Part shown: piece after piece, positions 35,789-43,972 of the stretch
Numbering within the stretch: position 1 is the first letter of the stretch
Layout of the letters: every line of letters starts with the position of its first letter
DNA from: Phycisphaerae bacterium
Lineage (GTDB): Bacteria; Planctomycetota; Phycisphaerae; Sedimentisphaerales; Anaerobacaceae
Reading direction: 5' to 3'
Assembly: GCA_030604525.1 (NCBI GenBank)
Contig: JAUVVQ010000002.1
Location: 1 to 64,000 of the forward strand
DNA length: 64,000 nucleotides
Program-made: the position numbers and the translations under genes
The notes under the pieces: model-generated
The model's database searches: none
Seen by the model: only the letters and a program-made list of their open reading frames with translations
Told to the model about the DNA's origin: nothing

Positions 35789-36532
35789 TCATAGATTCCT
35801 CTCTGCTCTTTTGCTTTTGGATAAGCCGGCCAACATATATATCACAAAGACGACAGCAATCCCCGAGGTACTGAGTAAAATCTCACCTGTTGTGAAATCT
35901 TTGTGCAGAATCTCTGAAAACAGCTTCATAAACAGGAGAAAAGCTGCTGGGACAGCCAGAACGGAAACCGCGCGTTTTAGGAGAGATGAATTGCCTGAAA
36001 ACCGCTGACTGATATGTCGAATCCATAACAACGTAAAAACCGAATATGACAATAAATAAAATAAAGTATCAGTGACAGGAAAAAGTTCCGCAACATTTAC
36101 TTTCGTAAGGTTTGCCAGGGAGAAAATTGATATCCCAGCGAGAATAACCGCTGCGGGCCGGGAAGTGAAAAATGATAATACAAGCAAACTGACTCCGATT
36201 CCAGCCAGGTCAGCCATAAAATCATACACATCACAAGTTCTTCCCACATAAGATTGAAGCCATTCATCAAAGGCTCCATACCATACCACCACCAGAAGAA
36301 ACCACCAAACCTTCGGCTTAGACCAGGCCACTTTCGTATCCCCATCGATAGCCCACCAGAGCAGAAAACCCAAAACCAGATATGCGACGAAATGAAGCAC
36401 TTTATCGGACGGTTGAACCCTGGCTAAGAAATATAAAAATCTGTCTAACGGCAGATGCGTCAGTGTAAAAATGGTTAGCCAATAAAGTATCAATATGACA
36501 CAAGCCAACCTGTTACTGATTTTAAACTTCAT
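35789..36532 (-). CDS. VanZ-like family membrane protein
   Basis: This is a 247-residue protein with about six membrane helices. The N-terminal half shows the VanZ pattern: ILYWLTIFTLTHLP, SDKVLHFVAYLVLGFLLWW, YGAFDEWLQSYVGRTCDVYDFMADLAGIGVS, with the conserved Asp/Glu-Gln and Asp residues. The function of VanZ-like proteins is mostly unknown; teicoplanin-resistance VanZ is only the name-giving member. Upstream of the two glycosyltransferase genes, possibly in the same surface-glycan cluster. Confidence 0.8.
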   Translation of the reverse strand: MKFKISNRLACVILILYWLTIFTLTHLPLDRFLYFLARVQPSDKVLHFVAYLVLGFLLWWAIDGDTKVAWSKPKVWWFLLVVVWYGAFDEWLQSYVGRTCDVYDFMADLAGIGVSLLVLSFFTSRPAAVILAGISIFSLANLTKVNVAELFPVTDTLFYLLSYSVFTLLWIRHISQRFSGNSSLLKRAVSVLAVPAAFLLFMKLFSEILHKDFTTGEILLSTSGIAVVFVIYMLAGLSKSKRAERNL

Positions 36533-36950
36533 TCAAACCATCCGAAATCTAATTTGCTTTTAATCCCTGCAAACCCGATAATATATCGTTTCATAACAAA
36601 AAGAACTTTATGGTTTCCAAAATCATTTTTATAAAAACAGGTTTATGCGTGAAGAAATCCGTCAAAATTATGCTTTGCTAAATAGTAAATTTCCTGGGCT
36701 ATTACAAGCTTTATTTGAAGGTCGTTACAACTTTGAAATCTCTTTTTTACTGAGTTTCCGCTTCAATTTGGGCGAAATATATCAATAAGTATAGCTCGTA
36801 AGTTATTATATAACCTACTCGTTACAATCGAAGCTGCAGAAGTTTTTGGTTAACTGCGAAATTGATTCATTTTAAAAAACATTCATTGCTTATATTTTGT
36901 ATAATAACTATGAGCTGGCAGCTAATAATCTTGTTGGAGGATGCAAAAAA
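36533..36950. other. Intergenic spacer before the nitroreductase/DJ-1 fusion
   Basis: AT-rich, with no gene seen. TATAAT lies at about 36899-36904, some 45 bases before the start codon, without a clear -35. Confidence 0.35.
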
Positions 36951-38348
36951 ATGAAATCTTTAAAGCCATTCGCAGTTTTCTTTATCATAATCCTGACTGC
37001 CTTACCGCTTCCTGGTTTTGCACAAGTCAGCGGGGAATTCTCACTTCCGCAGAATACAAGAAGAAATGTTCGGAGTCGCTCTTTACCATTGAAAGTGGTC
37101 CAGCTAACCGAGCCGAATCTGGCGGGGAACGTCAGTCTTGAAAAGGCCCTGGCGGAGCGAAGAAGTGTCCGGGAGTTCAACGAAAAAAAGCTGAGCTACA
37201 AGCAAATAGGGCAATTGGCCTGGGCAGGTCAGGGGATAACAGATACCAACAGGGGTTTTAGAACAGCTCCTTCTGCCGGTGCCGTATATCCGCTAACTCT
37301 CTACATTGCAACTGATGAGGGTATTTTTACGTACAATCCGCAAGAGCATACTTTGCAGCAGTTTGTGCAGGGCGGTATAAGCAATCAGCTCGCCAAAGCT
37401 GCATTCAGTCAAAATGCTGTCGCTGATGCCCCCTGTAATATTATTATAGCCGGCTCTGTAAGAAAGCTTGTTATGAAATATCAAAACGCAGCCAGAAGAT
37501 ATATGTTCCTGGAAGCTGGCCACGTCGCACAAAATATCCTCCTGGAGTCAGTAAGTCTGGACCTGGGTGCTGTTCCTATCGGCGTTTTTAATCTGGATGC
37601 AGCTCGGCGAATATGCAGAATGCAAAGAGATATGGAGCCGCTTTATATCATACCCGTAGGATATCCCGCTGAAAAATCCGCCACTCCAAAGCAGGAAGCT
37701 AAAAGGACATCCCCGGGGGGGAACGCCTTTGGCCTCAAAACAGTCGTCTTAATTGTCGCCAGTAAAAACTTTAATGAAATGGAGCTTCTGCAAACTCAAA
37801 AAGCTATTGCCGATACCGGTATTAATACACTTATTGCCAGCTCTAAAACCGGCGTTATTATGGGTATGTCCGGAAGAAGAACTCATGCTGATATGAGTAT
37901 AGATAAAATCAATGTCGACGACTTCGAGGCAATTGTTTTTATCGGAGGTCCGGGAGCTCAGGAATATTTTTTCAACCCCACAGTCGAAAGAATTATTAAG
38001 CAAGCGGATGAAAAAAACATAATTATCGGCGCTATTTCCATTGCTCCTGCCCTGTTAGCAAGGGCCGGCATCCTAAACGGCCACAACGTTGCCGCTGCGC
38101 CTTCTCAAAAATCGTTCCTCGAAACAGCCGGAGCTAAATTTACCGGCAGTTTTATCGAAAAAGATGGAAATATAATAACCGCAGCCAGGTCGCAGGACGC
38201 TGTCAGTTTTGGAAAGACCATCGCAAATGCTGTCAAACCGCCTTCCCCCAATACTAATCCTCTAATGCAGTACCGACAGCAACAAATAAACCAACAGCAA
38301 CAAATGAATCAGCAAAACCAAATGTATCAACAACTCTTCAACCCGTAA
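36951..38348 (+). CDS. Exported SagB-type nitroreductase fused to a DJ-1/PfpI-like domain
   Basis: This is a 465-residue protein. The start is ATG 36951, just after TTGGAGG. A signal peptide (about 1-25, ending PGFAQ) precedes a nitroreductase domain (about 63-238) with AERRSVREF, TAPSAGAVYPL and PIGVFNLDAAR, as in SagB-type McbC-like oxidoreductases that bind FMN. A DJ-1/PfpI domain follows (about 263-428): VFIGGPGAQEYF and the elbow IGAISIAP, where S363 stands in the usual nucleophilic Cys position (family form AICHGP). A Gln/Asn-rich tail (about 435-465) ends the protein. No thiazole/oxazole peptide genes are nearby. Substrate unknown. Confidence 0.82.
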   Translation: MKSLKPFAVFFIIILTALPLPGFAQVSGEFSLPQNTRRNVRSRSLPLKVVQLTEPNLAGNVSLEKALAERRSVREFNEKKLSYKQIGQLAWAGQGITDTNRGFRTAPSAGAVYPLTLYIATDEGIFTYNPQEHTLQQFVQGGISNQLAKAAFSQNAVADAPCNIIIAGSVRKLVMKYQNAARRYMFLEAGHVAQNILLESVSLDLGAVPIGVFNLDAARRICRMQRDMEPLYIIPVGYPAEKSATPKQEAKRTSPGGNAFGLKTVVLIVASKNFNEMELLQTQKAIADTGINTLIASSKTGVIMGMSGRRTHADMSIDKINVDDFEAIVFIGGPGAQEYFFNPTVERIIKQADEKNIIIGAISIAPALLARAGILNGHNVAAAPSQKSFLETAGAKFTGSFIEKDGNIITAARSQDAVSFGKTIANAVKPPSPNTNPLMQYRQQQINQQQQMNQQNQMYQQLFNP

Positions 38349-38369
38349 AGAAACAAGCAATGAGTCCTT

Positions 38370-39995
38370 TTAATAATATCGGTTAGTTATAGGAAGCCGC
38401 CTGTCCCTGCCGAGTGCTCTCGGTGTGATTTTTACCCCGGGCGGACTCTGGCGACGCTTATATTCATTTGCGTCAACCATACGGATGACTTTACGGACAA
38501 CTTCTGCATCGATGCCCTCTGCGATAAGCTCTTTCGCTGATTTGTTCTCTTCTACATATCCTTGCAGAATCCTGTCGAGTAAACTGTAATCCGGAAGAGA
38601 GTCAGTATCTTTCTGATTAAAGCTTAACTCCGCACTCGGAGCACGTCTGATAACGCTTTCGGGAATCAATTGGCTGCCGGATTTTGCATTTATATGCTCT
38701 GCGAGCTTATAAACCAGGGTTTTGGGTACGTCTTTTAAGGGGCTGAACCCGCCCGCCGTGTCACCATAAAGAGTCGCATAACCTACCGCACTCTCACTCT
38801 TGTTGCCGCTGGTTAGAACCAGCCCGCCCATACTGTTGCTGAGTGACATAAGAATATTCCCGCGTATCCTCGCCTGCAGATTTTCAAAAGCAATACTTTC
38901 TTTATCCCATCCTTCAAACACCGCAAGCGAATTATCAGATGCTTCGAGTATATCGTCTATAGGAATCGTCAGAAACTCAATCCCTAAATTCTCCGCCAGT
39001 TGATTTGCGTCAGCTATCGTCTCGGAACTGTTGAACCTGGATGGCATCGTAATACCGATAACTTTCCTAGCACCTAATCCAGCGGCTGCTATACAAACGC
39101 TTACCGATGAGTCTATCCCTCCGCTAAGCCCTAATAAGACCTTCTCGAATCCGTTTTTGCGAACATAATCCCGCACACCCAGAACCAGCGCCTGATATAC
39201 CTCATCGACGGGACCACTCGGCTCTTCTCTGGCTGAATCTACCGGCTTTACTTTAACGCCGTCTTCCGTACTGATAATATCAGCAATAAGCAAATCCTCG
39301 CGGAAAGCTGCCGCTGTCGCTGCAATCTTCCCGCTCGAATCTGCTAAAATGCTCCGACCGTCAAAAACCAGCTCATCCTGACCTCCGACAAGGTTGCAGT
39401 AAGCAACGGTGCTATTAAATTCCTTTACGCAGTTTATAATACTTTTCTTCCTTGCTTCCGTTTTACCCAGATGAAATGCTGAAGCGGAAATGTTTACAAG
39501 CACTTCAAAAGGACCCACCTCTTTGAGAAACTCCTTCAGCCTTGCAATCTCCAGAATATCATAGCAGATAGTAAGAGCAATCTTCAAACCGCCCACTTCT
39601 ATCAATACCGGCTTGCTGCCGGCTTTGAAATACTTCCTTTCATCACTGACACTATAATGGGCAAGCAACCTCTTGCGGTAAACCTCTTTTATCTTTCCTG
39701 CCTCCAGCACCGCTGCGGAATTATATAATGACCCTTTATAGCTTTCAGGGAAACCTGCAATTATCCTTGTTTCCGGGCAGTCAGCAGCCAGTTTTTCCAC
39801 AGATGCTCGGTTATCCTCTACAAACTCCTTCTTCGAAAGCAAATCTTCAGGCGGATACCCGCATGTTGCCAGCTCAGGGAAGATTAGCAGGTCAACATCA
39901 GCTTCTACAGCCCGGTTATAACAATCGACCATCCGGCTGACATTGCCCGCCAGGTCGCCAACCACCGCATTAATTTGTCCTAACCCAATCTTCAC
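38370..39995 (-). CDS. nadE: Glutamine-dependent NAD+ synthetase
   Basis: This is a 541-residue two-domain enzyme. The nitrilase-type glutaminase (about 1-250) has FPELATCGYPPEDL (Glu), RKRLLAHYSVSDERKYF (Lys region) and LTICYDI (catalytic Cys). The synthetase domain (about 265-541) has the PP-loop LGLSGGIDSSVSVC, TSGNKSESAVGYATLYGD and FSPLKDVPKTLVY. It converts NaAD plus glutamine to NAD+. The start is GTG. It converges on the nitroreductase fusion with 21 bases between stop codons. Confidence 0.96.
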   Translation of the reverse strand: MKIGLGQINAVVGDLAGNVSRMVDCYNRAVEADVDLLIFPELATCGYPPEDLLSKKEFVEDNRASVEKLAADCPETRIIAGFPESYKGSLYNSAAVLEAGKIKEVYRKRLLAHYSVSDERKYFKAGSKPVLIEVGGLKIALTICYDILEIARLKEFLKEVGPFEVLVNISASAFHLGKTEARKKSIINCVKEFNSTVAYCNLVGGQDELVFDGRSILADSSGKIAATAAAFREDLLIADIISTEDGVKVKPVDSAREEPSGPVDEVYQALVLGVRDYVRKNGFEKVLLGLSGGIDSSVSVCIAAAGLGARKVIGITMPSRFNSSETIADANQLAENLGIEFLTIPIDDILEASDNSLAVFEGWDKESIAFENLQARIRGNILMSLSNSMGGLVLTSGNKSESAVGYATLYGDTAGGFSPLKDVPKTLVYKLAEHINAKSGSQLIPESVIRRAPSAELSFNQKDTDSLPDYSLLDRILQGYVEENKSAKELIAEGIDAEVVRKVIRMVDANEYKRRQSPPGVKITPRALGRDRRLPITNRYY

Positions 39996-40323
39996 TTGAA
40001 AACTCCCAAATCCGGCTTGAAATATTGACTAACTAATCAGCATCATATAGACCACTTGTTCCTGACACAAGTTTTTTTGCATGCCCTATTAAAATTCGAA
40101 TTATAATCAACCTTTGAAAAGGATGCCCGAAAAAGCCGAAAACTGTGAAATGTTTTACAAATTGACAATCGAGGTTTAAAATACGCTAAGTAAATTCTTT
40201 ACCCGGACGATGAGTAACATACGTACACAAAAGCAGGGGGGAAGTTAAAGGGCACAAATTTAATCTTAACGTTCGAGAAATAACCCTTTATTTTTTTCTT
40301 TAGCATTAGCTCTATTGTTCAAA
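39996..40323. other. Spacer between nadE and tRNA-Glu
   Basis: About 330 AT-rich bases with no supported gene. A TTGACA at about 40158 has no well-placed -10. A T-run is present on the minus strand downstream of tRNA-Glu, but I see no clear stem. Confidence 0.3.
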
Positions 40324-40396
40324 TACCCCCAAGGGGAATCGAACCCCTGTCTCCAGAATGAGAATCTGGTATCCTGGGCCACTAGACGATGGGGGC
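40324..40396 (-). tRNA. tRNA-Glu (anticodon CTC)
   Basis: A 73-nt cloverleaf: acceptor GCCCCCA/TGGGGGT, anticodon stem CCAGA/TCTGG with loop TTCTCAT, T-arm CAGGGGTTCGATTCCCCTT. The 1:72 pair is G-U. The CCA end is not encoded. Confidence 0.95.
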
Positions 40397-40407
40397 AAAT
40401 TAGTTGC

Positions 40408-40435
40408 CAGTTGACGGTCGTCAGTTGTTAGTTAA
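40408..40435 (+). repeat. Left arm of imperfect inverted repeat around the S23-type gene
   Basis: 28 bases beginning CAGTTGACGGTCGTCAGTTG. They match the reverse complement of 40803-40830 at 22 of 28 positions. The arm overlaps the stop codon of the enclosed gene. Confidence 0.7.
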
Positions 40436-40806
40436 CTGTTGTTATTTATGTTTTTTATCAAGGATGTTATCATTCTACTGATTTGTTCTGTTTCATCAAT
40501 AAGATTAGCTGCTTTTTTATTTGTTAAATAAGTCAGTTGTTCCGAAATTATTAGTTGCGTGACAAGCTCTGCACCGCTGCCGAGAGATATATACAAAAAC
40601 TGCCTATAGTCATTATTCCCAAATCTCCCGAATCCTTCGGCGATGCTGGATGGTATTGAAACAGCAGCACGCCGCATTTGAGATGTTAGCTCATAAATTT
40701 CCTCTTTCGGAAATTGTTTTGTGATGGAATAAATATTTTTGACAAGAGCAATACTTCGCTGCCAAATCACAAGGTCTTTATAACTTTTTATTTTCGCTTT
40801 TTGCAA
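40432..40806 (-). CDS. Four-helix-bundle protein (23S rRNA intervening-sequence/S23 type)
   Basis: This is a 124-residue all-helical protein of the S23/avd-like four-helix bundle family: SYKDLVIWQRSIALVKNIY, FPKEEIYELTSQMRRAAVSIPSSIAEGFGR, and YRQFLYISLGSGAELVTQL. It begins at TTG 40806, which lies in the right inverted-repeat arm, and its stop codon lies in the left arm. Family members are found in 23S rRNA intervening sequences and diversity-generating elements and also stand alone. Here it sits between two tRNA genes. Role unknown; mobility is inferred from the flanks. Confidence 0.88.
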   Translation of the reverse strand: MQKAKIKSYKDLVIWQRSIALVKNIYSITKQFPKEEIYELTSQMRRAAVSIPSSIAEGFGRFGNNDYRQFLYISLGSGAELVTQLIISEQLTYLTNKKAANLIDETEQISRMITSLIKNINNNS

Positions 40807-40830
40807 CTACCAACTAACAACCATCAACTG
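40803..40830 (-). repeat. Right arm of imperfect inverted repeat around the S23-type gene
   Basis: On the minus strand it begins CAGTTGATGGTTGTTAGTTG. It contains the likely TTG start codon of the enclosed gene. It ends six bases from the tRNA-Met 3' end. Confidence 0.7.
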
Positions 40831-40835
40831 ATTAT

Positions 40836-40909
40836 TAGCGGCGGTTGGATTCGAACCAACGACCCTGGGCTTATGAATCCCATGCTCTAACCAACTGAGC
40901 TACGCCGCC
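40836..40909 (-). tRNA. tRNA-Met (anticodon CAT), elongator-like
   Basis: A 74-nt cloverleaf: acceptor GGCGGCG/CGCCGCT, D-arm GCTCAGTTGGTTAGAGC, anticodon loop TTCATAA in stem TGGGA/GCCCA (innermost A-G mismatch), T-arm GTTGGTTCGAATCCAAC. Position 1:72 is G-U and CCA is not encoded. A CAT anticodon could also belong to an Ile tRNA with lysidine; elongator Met is favoured. Confidence 0.88.
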
Positions 40910-40920
40910 AAAACGAAATA

Positions 40921-40949
40921 ATACTATCGAATCACCTTGGCCATTGCAA
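40921..40949 (-). promoter_or_regulatory. Possible promoter of the tRNA-Met/tRNA-Glu unit
   Basis: Minus strand: TTGCAA, a 17-bp spacer, TAGTAT, ending 11 bases before the tRNA-Met 5' end. Confidence 0.45.
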
Positions 40950-41212
40950 GAAAATTTGCTTTGTGTCGATGGTATTTAGCTTCCGATTGCTTTACTTTCT
41001 GCCTTGCCTTCGTCCTCGCTGCCGGTTCATTGCTTAAAGATATAAACGCCGAAAATAACCCTAACGTTTTAAGACTCAGACAACTCGTTTTCGAAGAATA
41101 GCAAAACCCCGACCATTGGGTAAGCGCACTAAAAAAACTCGGATACAACGCCGCAAAGTATATCCGCTCAGTCGCAAAAGAAGAAAACCTGTCTTTCGCC
41201 TGGAAAATATAA
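40937..41212 (+). pseudogene. Probable protein-gene remnant with an internal TAG
   Basis: In one plus-strand frame 54 codons read up to TAG at 41099-41101, and the frame then continues for 36 codons to TAA at 41210. The stretch after the TAG (NPDHWVSALKKLGYNAAKYI...) has a protein-like amphipathic pattern and codon use like its neighbours. It vaguely resembles the first helix of TIM-barrel sugar isomerases, which is weak. No ATG or Shine-Dalgarno is present. It abuts tRNA-Met. Minus-strand frames here are less convincing. Confidence 0.4.
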
Positions 41213-41304
41213 GCAGGATTTCAAAAAAACCGCTGCTGCAAAATGCACCGCGGGGCATATACAGGCCATCTGCCTGCTTGAATTGATTCTATTTTCGGTA
41301 GCCT

Positions 41305-42321
41305 TTAATTTAACATCGGCTCAAGCCAGCCTTTGAAAAACGCCTCGACCCCTTTCCGGGAGTTATCTTTACCCCATTGGCATTGGGCAATTACTCCACC
41401 TTGTCCATCATCCAAAGCAGGCCTCAGTTGCATCACGTCCCGGCGAATATCATCCTCCACTCCGAGAGCAGACGGATATTGTCGGTTCATCCCGCCCCAG
41501 AAAGTTATCTTTCCCTTGTATTTCGATGCCAGCGTCTCAATGTCCATCGAGAAAAGCTGACTATTTATCGCATCAATACCAACCTCAACCAAATCTCCGA
41601 ATATCGGCTCAACATTCCCATCCGTATGGAAGAAAGCGAATTTTTTCGCCTCGTGAATAATCTCGCAATAATCTTTATATAGCGGCTTGAAAATCTCACG
41701 CCACGTCTGCGGGTTAATAAGAAGCTTCTTTGCACCGCCCCAATCGTCCATAAAGAATATACCATCGACATCCGACGCACACCAACCTCTTATATCCTCG
41801 ATATAAAACTCGTGTATCATCTCCAACAGTTTGCGGAATTCCTTGCTGCCGTACCCAATATCCAAATACGCATTTTCAGAGCCGCGCAAAAACTGAAGTC
41901 TCTCAAAGGGCCTCGCTGTTACTTCTGAAAGCATAAACTTTTCACTCGACTCACACATTTTGTTCACATAAGAAAAATCACGCTTTTTAATAACCTCCCA
42001 CGGTAGTTTAAAGTTACCTAATTTGCCCAGGTCGCTAAGCACCGGCTTCTTAACTTCTCCTATAAATCCTGCTTCTTTAACATACCAGAGACTGCCCCAT
42101 TCATCTATATGACTGCCCGGATACGACCCTGTCTTGTGCATCGGCAAGGCACTGTCAGAATTTAGCTGACAGTATGCCGTATCCGTGGGATATTTTGACA
42201 AAAGAAATTCCACATCCGCCTTTGAGCAGGATATCGTATCTATATTTATCCATAAATCCCTTGGCACTCTCTCTGGATTGGAGAAAGTAAGCGTTTTCCT
42301 GACTCTTTGGTAACCTGTCAT
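41305..42321 (-). CDS. Uroporphyrinogen decarboxylase (URO-D) family protein
   Basis: This is a 338-residue TIM-barrel protein, started at ATG 42321 rather than a TTG 12 bases upstream. Features: TGYQRVRKTLTFSNPERVPRDLW, DEWGSLW, GIFFMDDWGG, FFHTDGNVEPIFGDLVEVGIDAINSQ and ITFWGGMNRQ. The FHTDGN...GIDAIN block is typical of the methylcobamide:CoM/URO-D superfamily members found next to sugar or one-carbon genes rather than of true HemE. No haem genes or corrinoid proteins are adjacent. Likely a methyltransferase or decarboxylase of unknown substrate. Confidence 0.85.
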   Translation of the reverse strand: MTGYQRVRKTLTFSNPERVPRDLWINIDTISCSKADVEFLLSKYPTDTAYCQLNSDSALPMHKTGSYPGSHIDEWGSLWYVKEAGFIGEVKKPVLSDLGKLGNFKLPWEVIKKRDFSYVNKMCESSEKFMLSEVTARPFERLQFLRGSENAYLDIGYGSKEFRKLLEMIHEFYIEDIRGWCASDVDGIFFMDDWGGAKKLLINPQTWREIFKPLYKDYCEIIHEAKKFAFFHTDGNVEPIFGDLVEVGIDAINSQLFSMDIETLASKYKGKITFWGGMNRQYPSALGVEDDIRRDVMQLRPALDDGQGGVIAQCQWGKDNSRKGVEAFFKGWLEPMLN

Positions 42322-42535
42322 AAATAGCTTCAAGACCTTTGAACTTTTTCAAACCCTTTTGTTACATTTTGATTAGCAGAATCAACGCCGGCTTTTCTTG
42401 TATCTCGAAAAATCTCAACTCGTTTAAACAACCGTCTTTTTATTATACCTCACAGAGAAGGAAAAATTGAGACCTAAATCAATTACCTTTTTGCTTCAGG
42501 CCTTATTCAAATATCCGGCAATCGTTTCTTATTGT

Positions 42536-42564
42536 TTGACAAACTTATCTTTCTTTAGTAACAT
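42536..42564 (+). promoter_or_regulatory. Promoter for the DUF1015-serC-like pair
   Basis: A consensus TTGACA, a 17-bp spacer, TAACAT, about 75 bases before the first start codon. Confidence 0.6.
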
Positions 42565-42642
42565 CTTCTTTTCCCGCATACCGGGAAACTGTTACAAACT
42601 AACTATCGAATAAAACACAAGGAGTTATAAGGTAAAGTGATA

Positions 42643-43953
42643 ATGGAAATTAGACCATTTAAAGCTTACAGATACAACAATGAAACCGTGGGGGACGCAA
42701 GCACCTGTATAGCACCACCTTACGATGTTATCAGCCACTCTGAGCAAAAGCAGCTTTACGAGAAAAACAAATACAACATAGTCCGGTTGATAAGAGGTAA
42801 AAAAAACAAGGACGACAACAATAGTAAAAACCAGTATACAAGAGCTGCAGAACACCTCAAATCCTGGATTGAAGAAGGAATTTTAAAACAGGACAGTGCT
42901 GAGACCATATACGCCTATGTGCAGGATTATAAAATCAAAAATATAAGCTTCCAGCGCAAAGGTTTCATCGCCTTGGTGAAAATCGAGGACTTCGGGAAAA
43001 ACATAAAACCGCACGAGACTACTCTCGATGGACCCAAAATTGACAGATTAAATCTTTTAAAAGCGACAAAGGCACAATTAGGACTTGTCTTTATGCTCTA
43101 TCACGATGAGAAACAAACTGCTGATAATGCAATCGAAAAAGCACAAAAAAATCAACCCCTTATTGACTTCGCCGACCAGCAGAACGTAAGACACAGATTG
43201 TATGCTTTCAGTCCCGGGCAAGATGTAAAGAGTGTCACAAATATGATGAAGGACAAATCCTGCATCATCGCAGACGGCCATCATAGGTATGAAACGGCGC
43301 TGGAGTACTATAAAGAAACTAAAGACCCGGCTGCCAAGTATCAGATGGCGGCTTTCGTCAATACTTTTCATAAGGGACTCGTCATCCTGGCTACACATCG
43401 CCTCGTGAAAAATCTCAAGTACCTTCGATTCCATAAATTAATCACATATCTCCGAGAAGACTTCGATGTAACTAAATTCGAGTTTGATTCCGAAAATGCT
43501 AAAGCGGATGCCAGGGAGAAAATGCTCGAAAAAATGAAACAAGAATACGAAAATGACAAAAACGCTTTCGGCATCTATGCTACTGATGGAAGCTTTTATG
43601 TCGCTGTACTCAAAAATAAAAACATTATGCAATCCATCGCTTCTGAGAAAAGCCCTGCATGGAGAGCACTCGATGTTTCTGTTCTCCACAAAGCAATACT
43701 CGAAAACCTCTTAAATATTGATGAGCAAAGACTCTCCAGCGGTGAATATATTGAGTATGTAAAAGATACGCTTGGTGCTGTAAAGAAATCAATCGCTCAG
43801 GTCGATGCACAAAAAAACCAAATCGCTTTTTTGATGAATCCACCGAAGATTGAACAAATTGAAATGGTAACGAGTGCCGGTGAAAAGATGCCTCAAAAGT
43901 CAACTTACTTTTTCCCGAAAGTTTATTCCGGCTTTACAATTAATAAAATATAA
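42643..43953 (+). CDS. DUF1015 family protein
   Basis: This is a 436-residue cytosolic protein. It begins MEIRPFKAYRYN and has CIAPPYDVISHSEQ, NIVRLIRG, IADGHHRYETALEYY and AFVNTFHKGLVILATHRLV, all DUF1015 landmarks. I choose ATG 42643; a GTG six bases earlier is better spaced from AAGGAG and may be the true start. The gene is followed after 19 bases by a class V aminotransferase, a neighbour often seen in serine-synthesis clusters. Biochemical function unknown. Confidence 0.88.
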   Translation: MEIRPFKAYRYNNETVGDASTCIAPPYDVISHSEQKQLYEKNKYNIVRLIRGKKNKDDNNSKNQYTRAAEHLKSWIEEGILKQDSAETIYAYVQDYKIKNISFQRKGFIALVKIEDFGKNIKPHETTLDGPKIDRLNLLKATKAQLGLVFMLYHDEKQTADNAIEKAQKNQPLIDFADQQNVRHRLYAFSPGQDVKSVTNMMKDKSCIIADGHHRYETALEYYKETKDPAAKYQMAAFVNTFHKGLVILATHRLVKNLKYLRFHKLITYLREDFDVTKFEFDSENAKADAREKMLEKMKQEYENDKNAFGIYATDGSFYVAVLKNKNIMQSIASEKSPAWRALDVSVLHKAILENLLNIDEQRLSSGEYIEYVKDTLGAVKKSIAQVDAQKNQIAFLMNPPKIEQIEMVTSAGEKMPQKSTYFFPKVYSGFTINKI

Positions 43954-43972
43954 CTTTTTAAGGAGTGGAAGA

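Noticed and set aside
40924-41258. Two minus-strand frames beside tRNA-Met
   Set aside because: They overlap the tRNA promoter region and have an unprotein-like Arg/Phe/Ser composition; the plus-strand remnant reads better.
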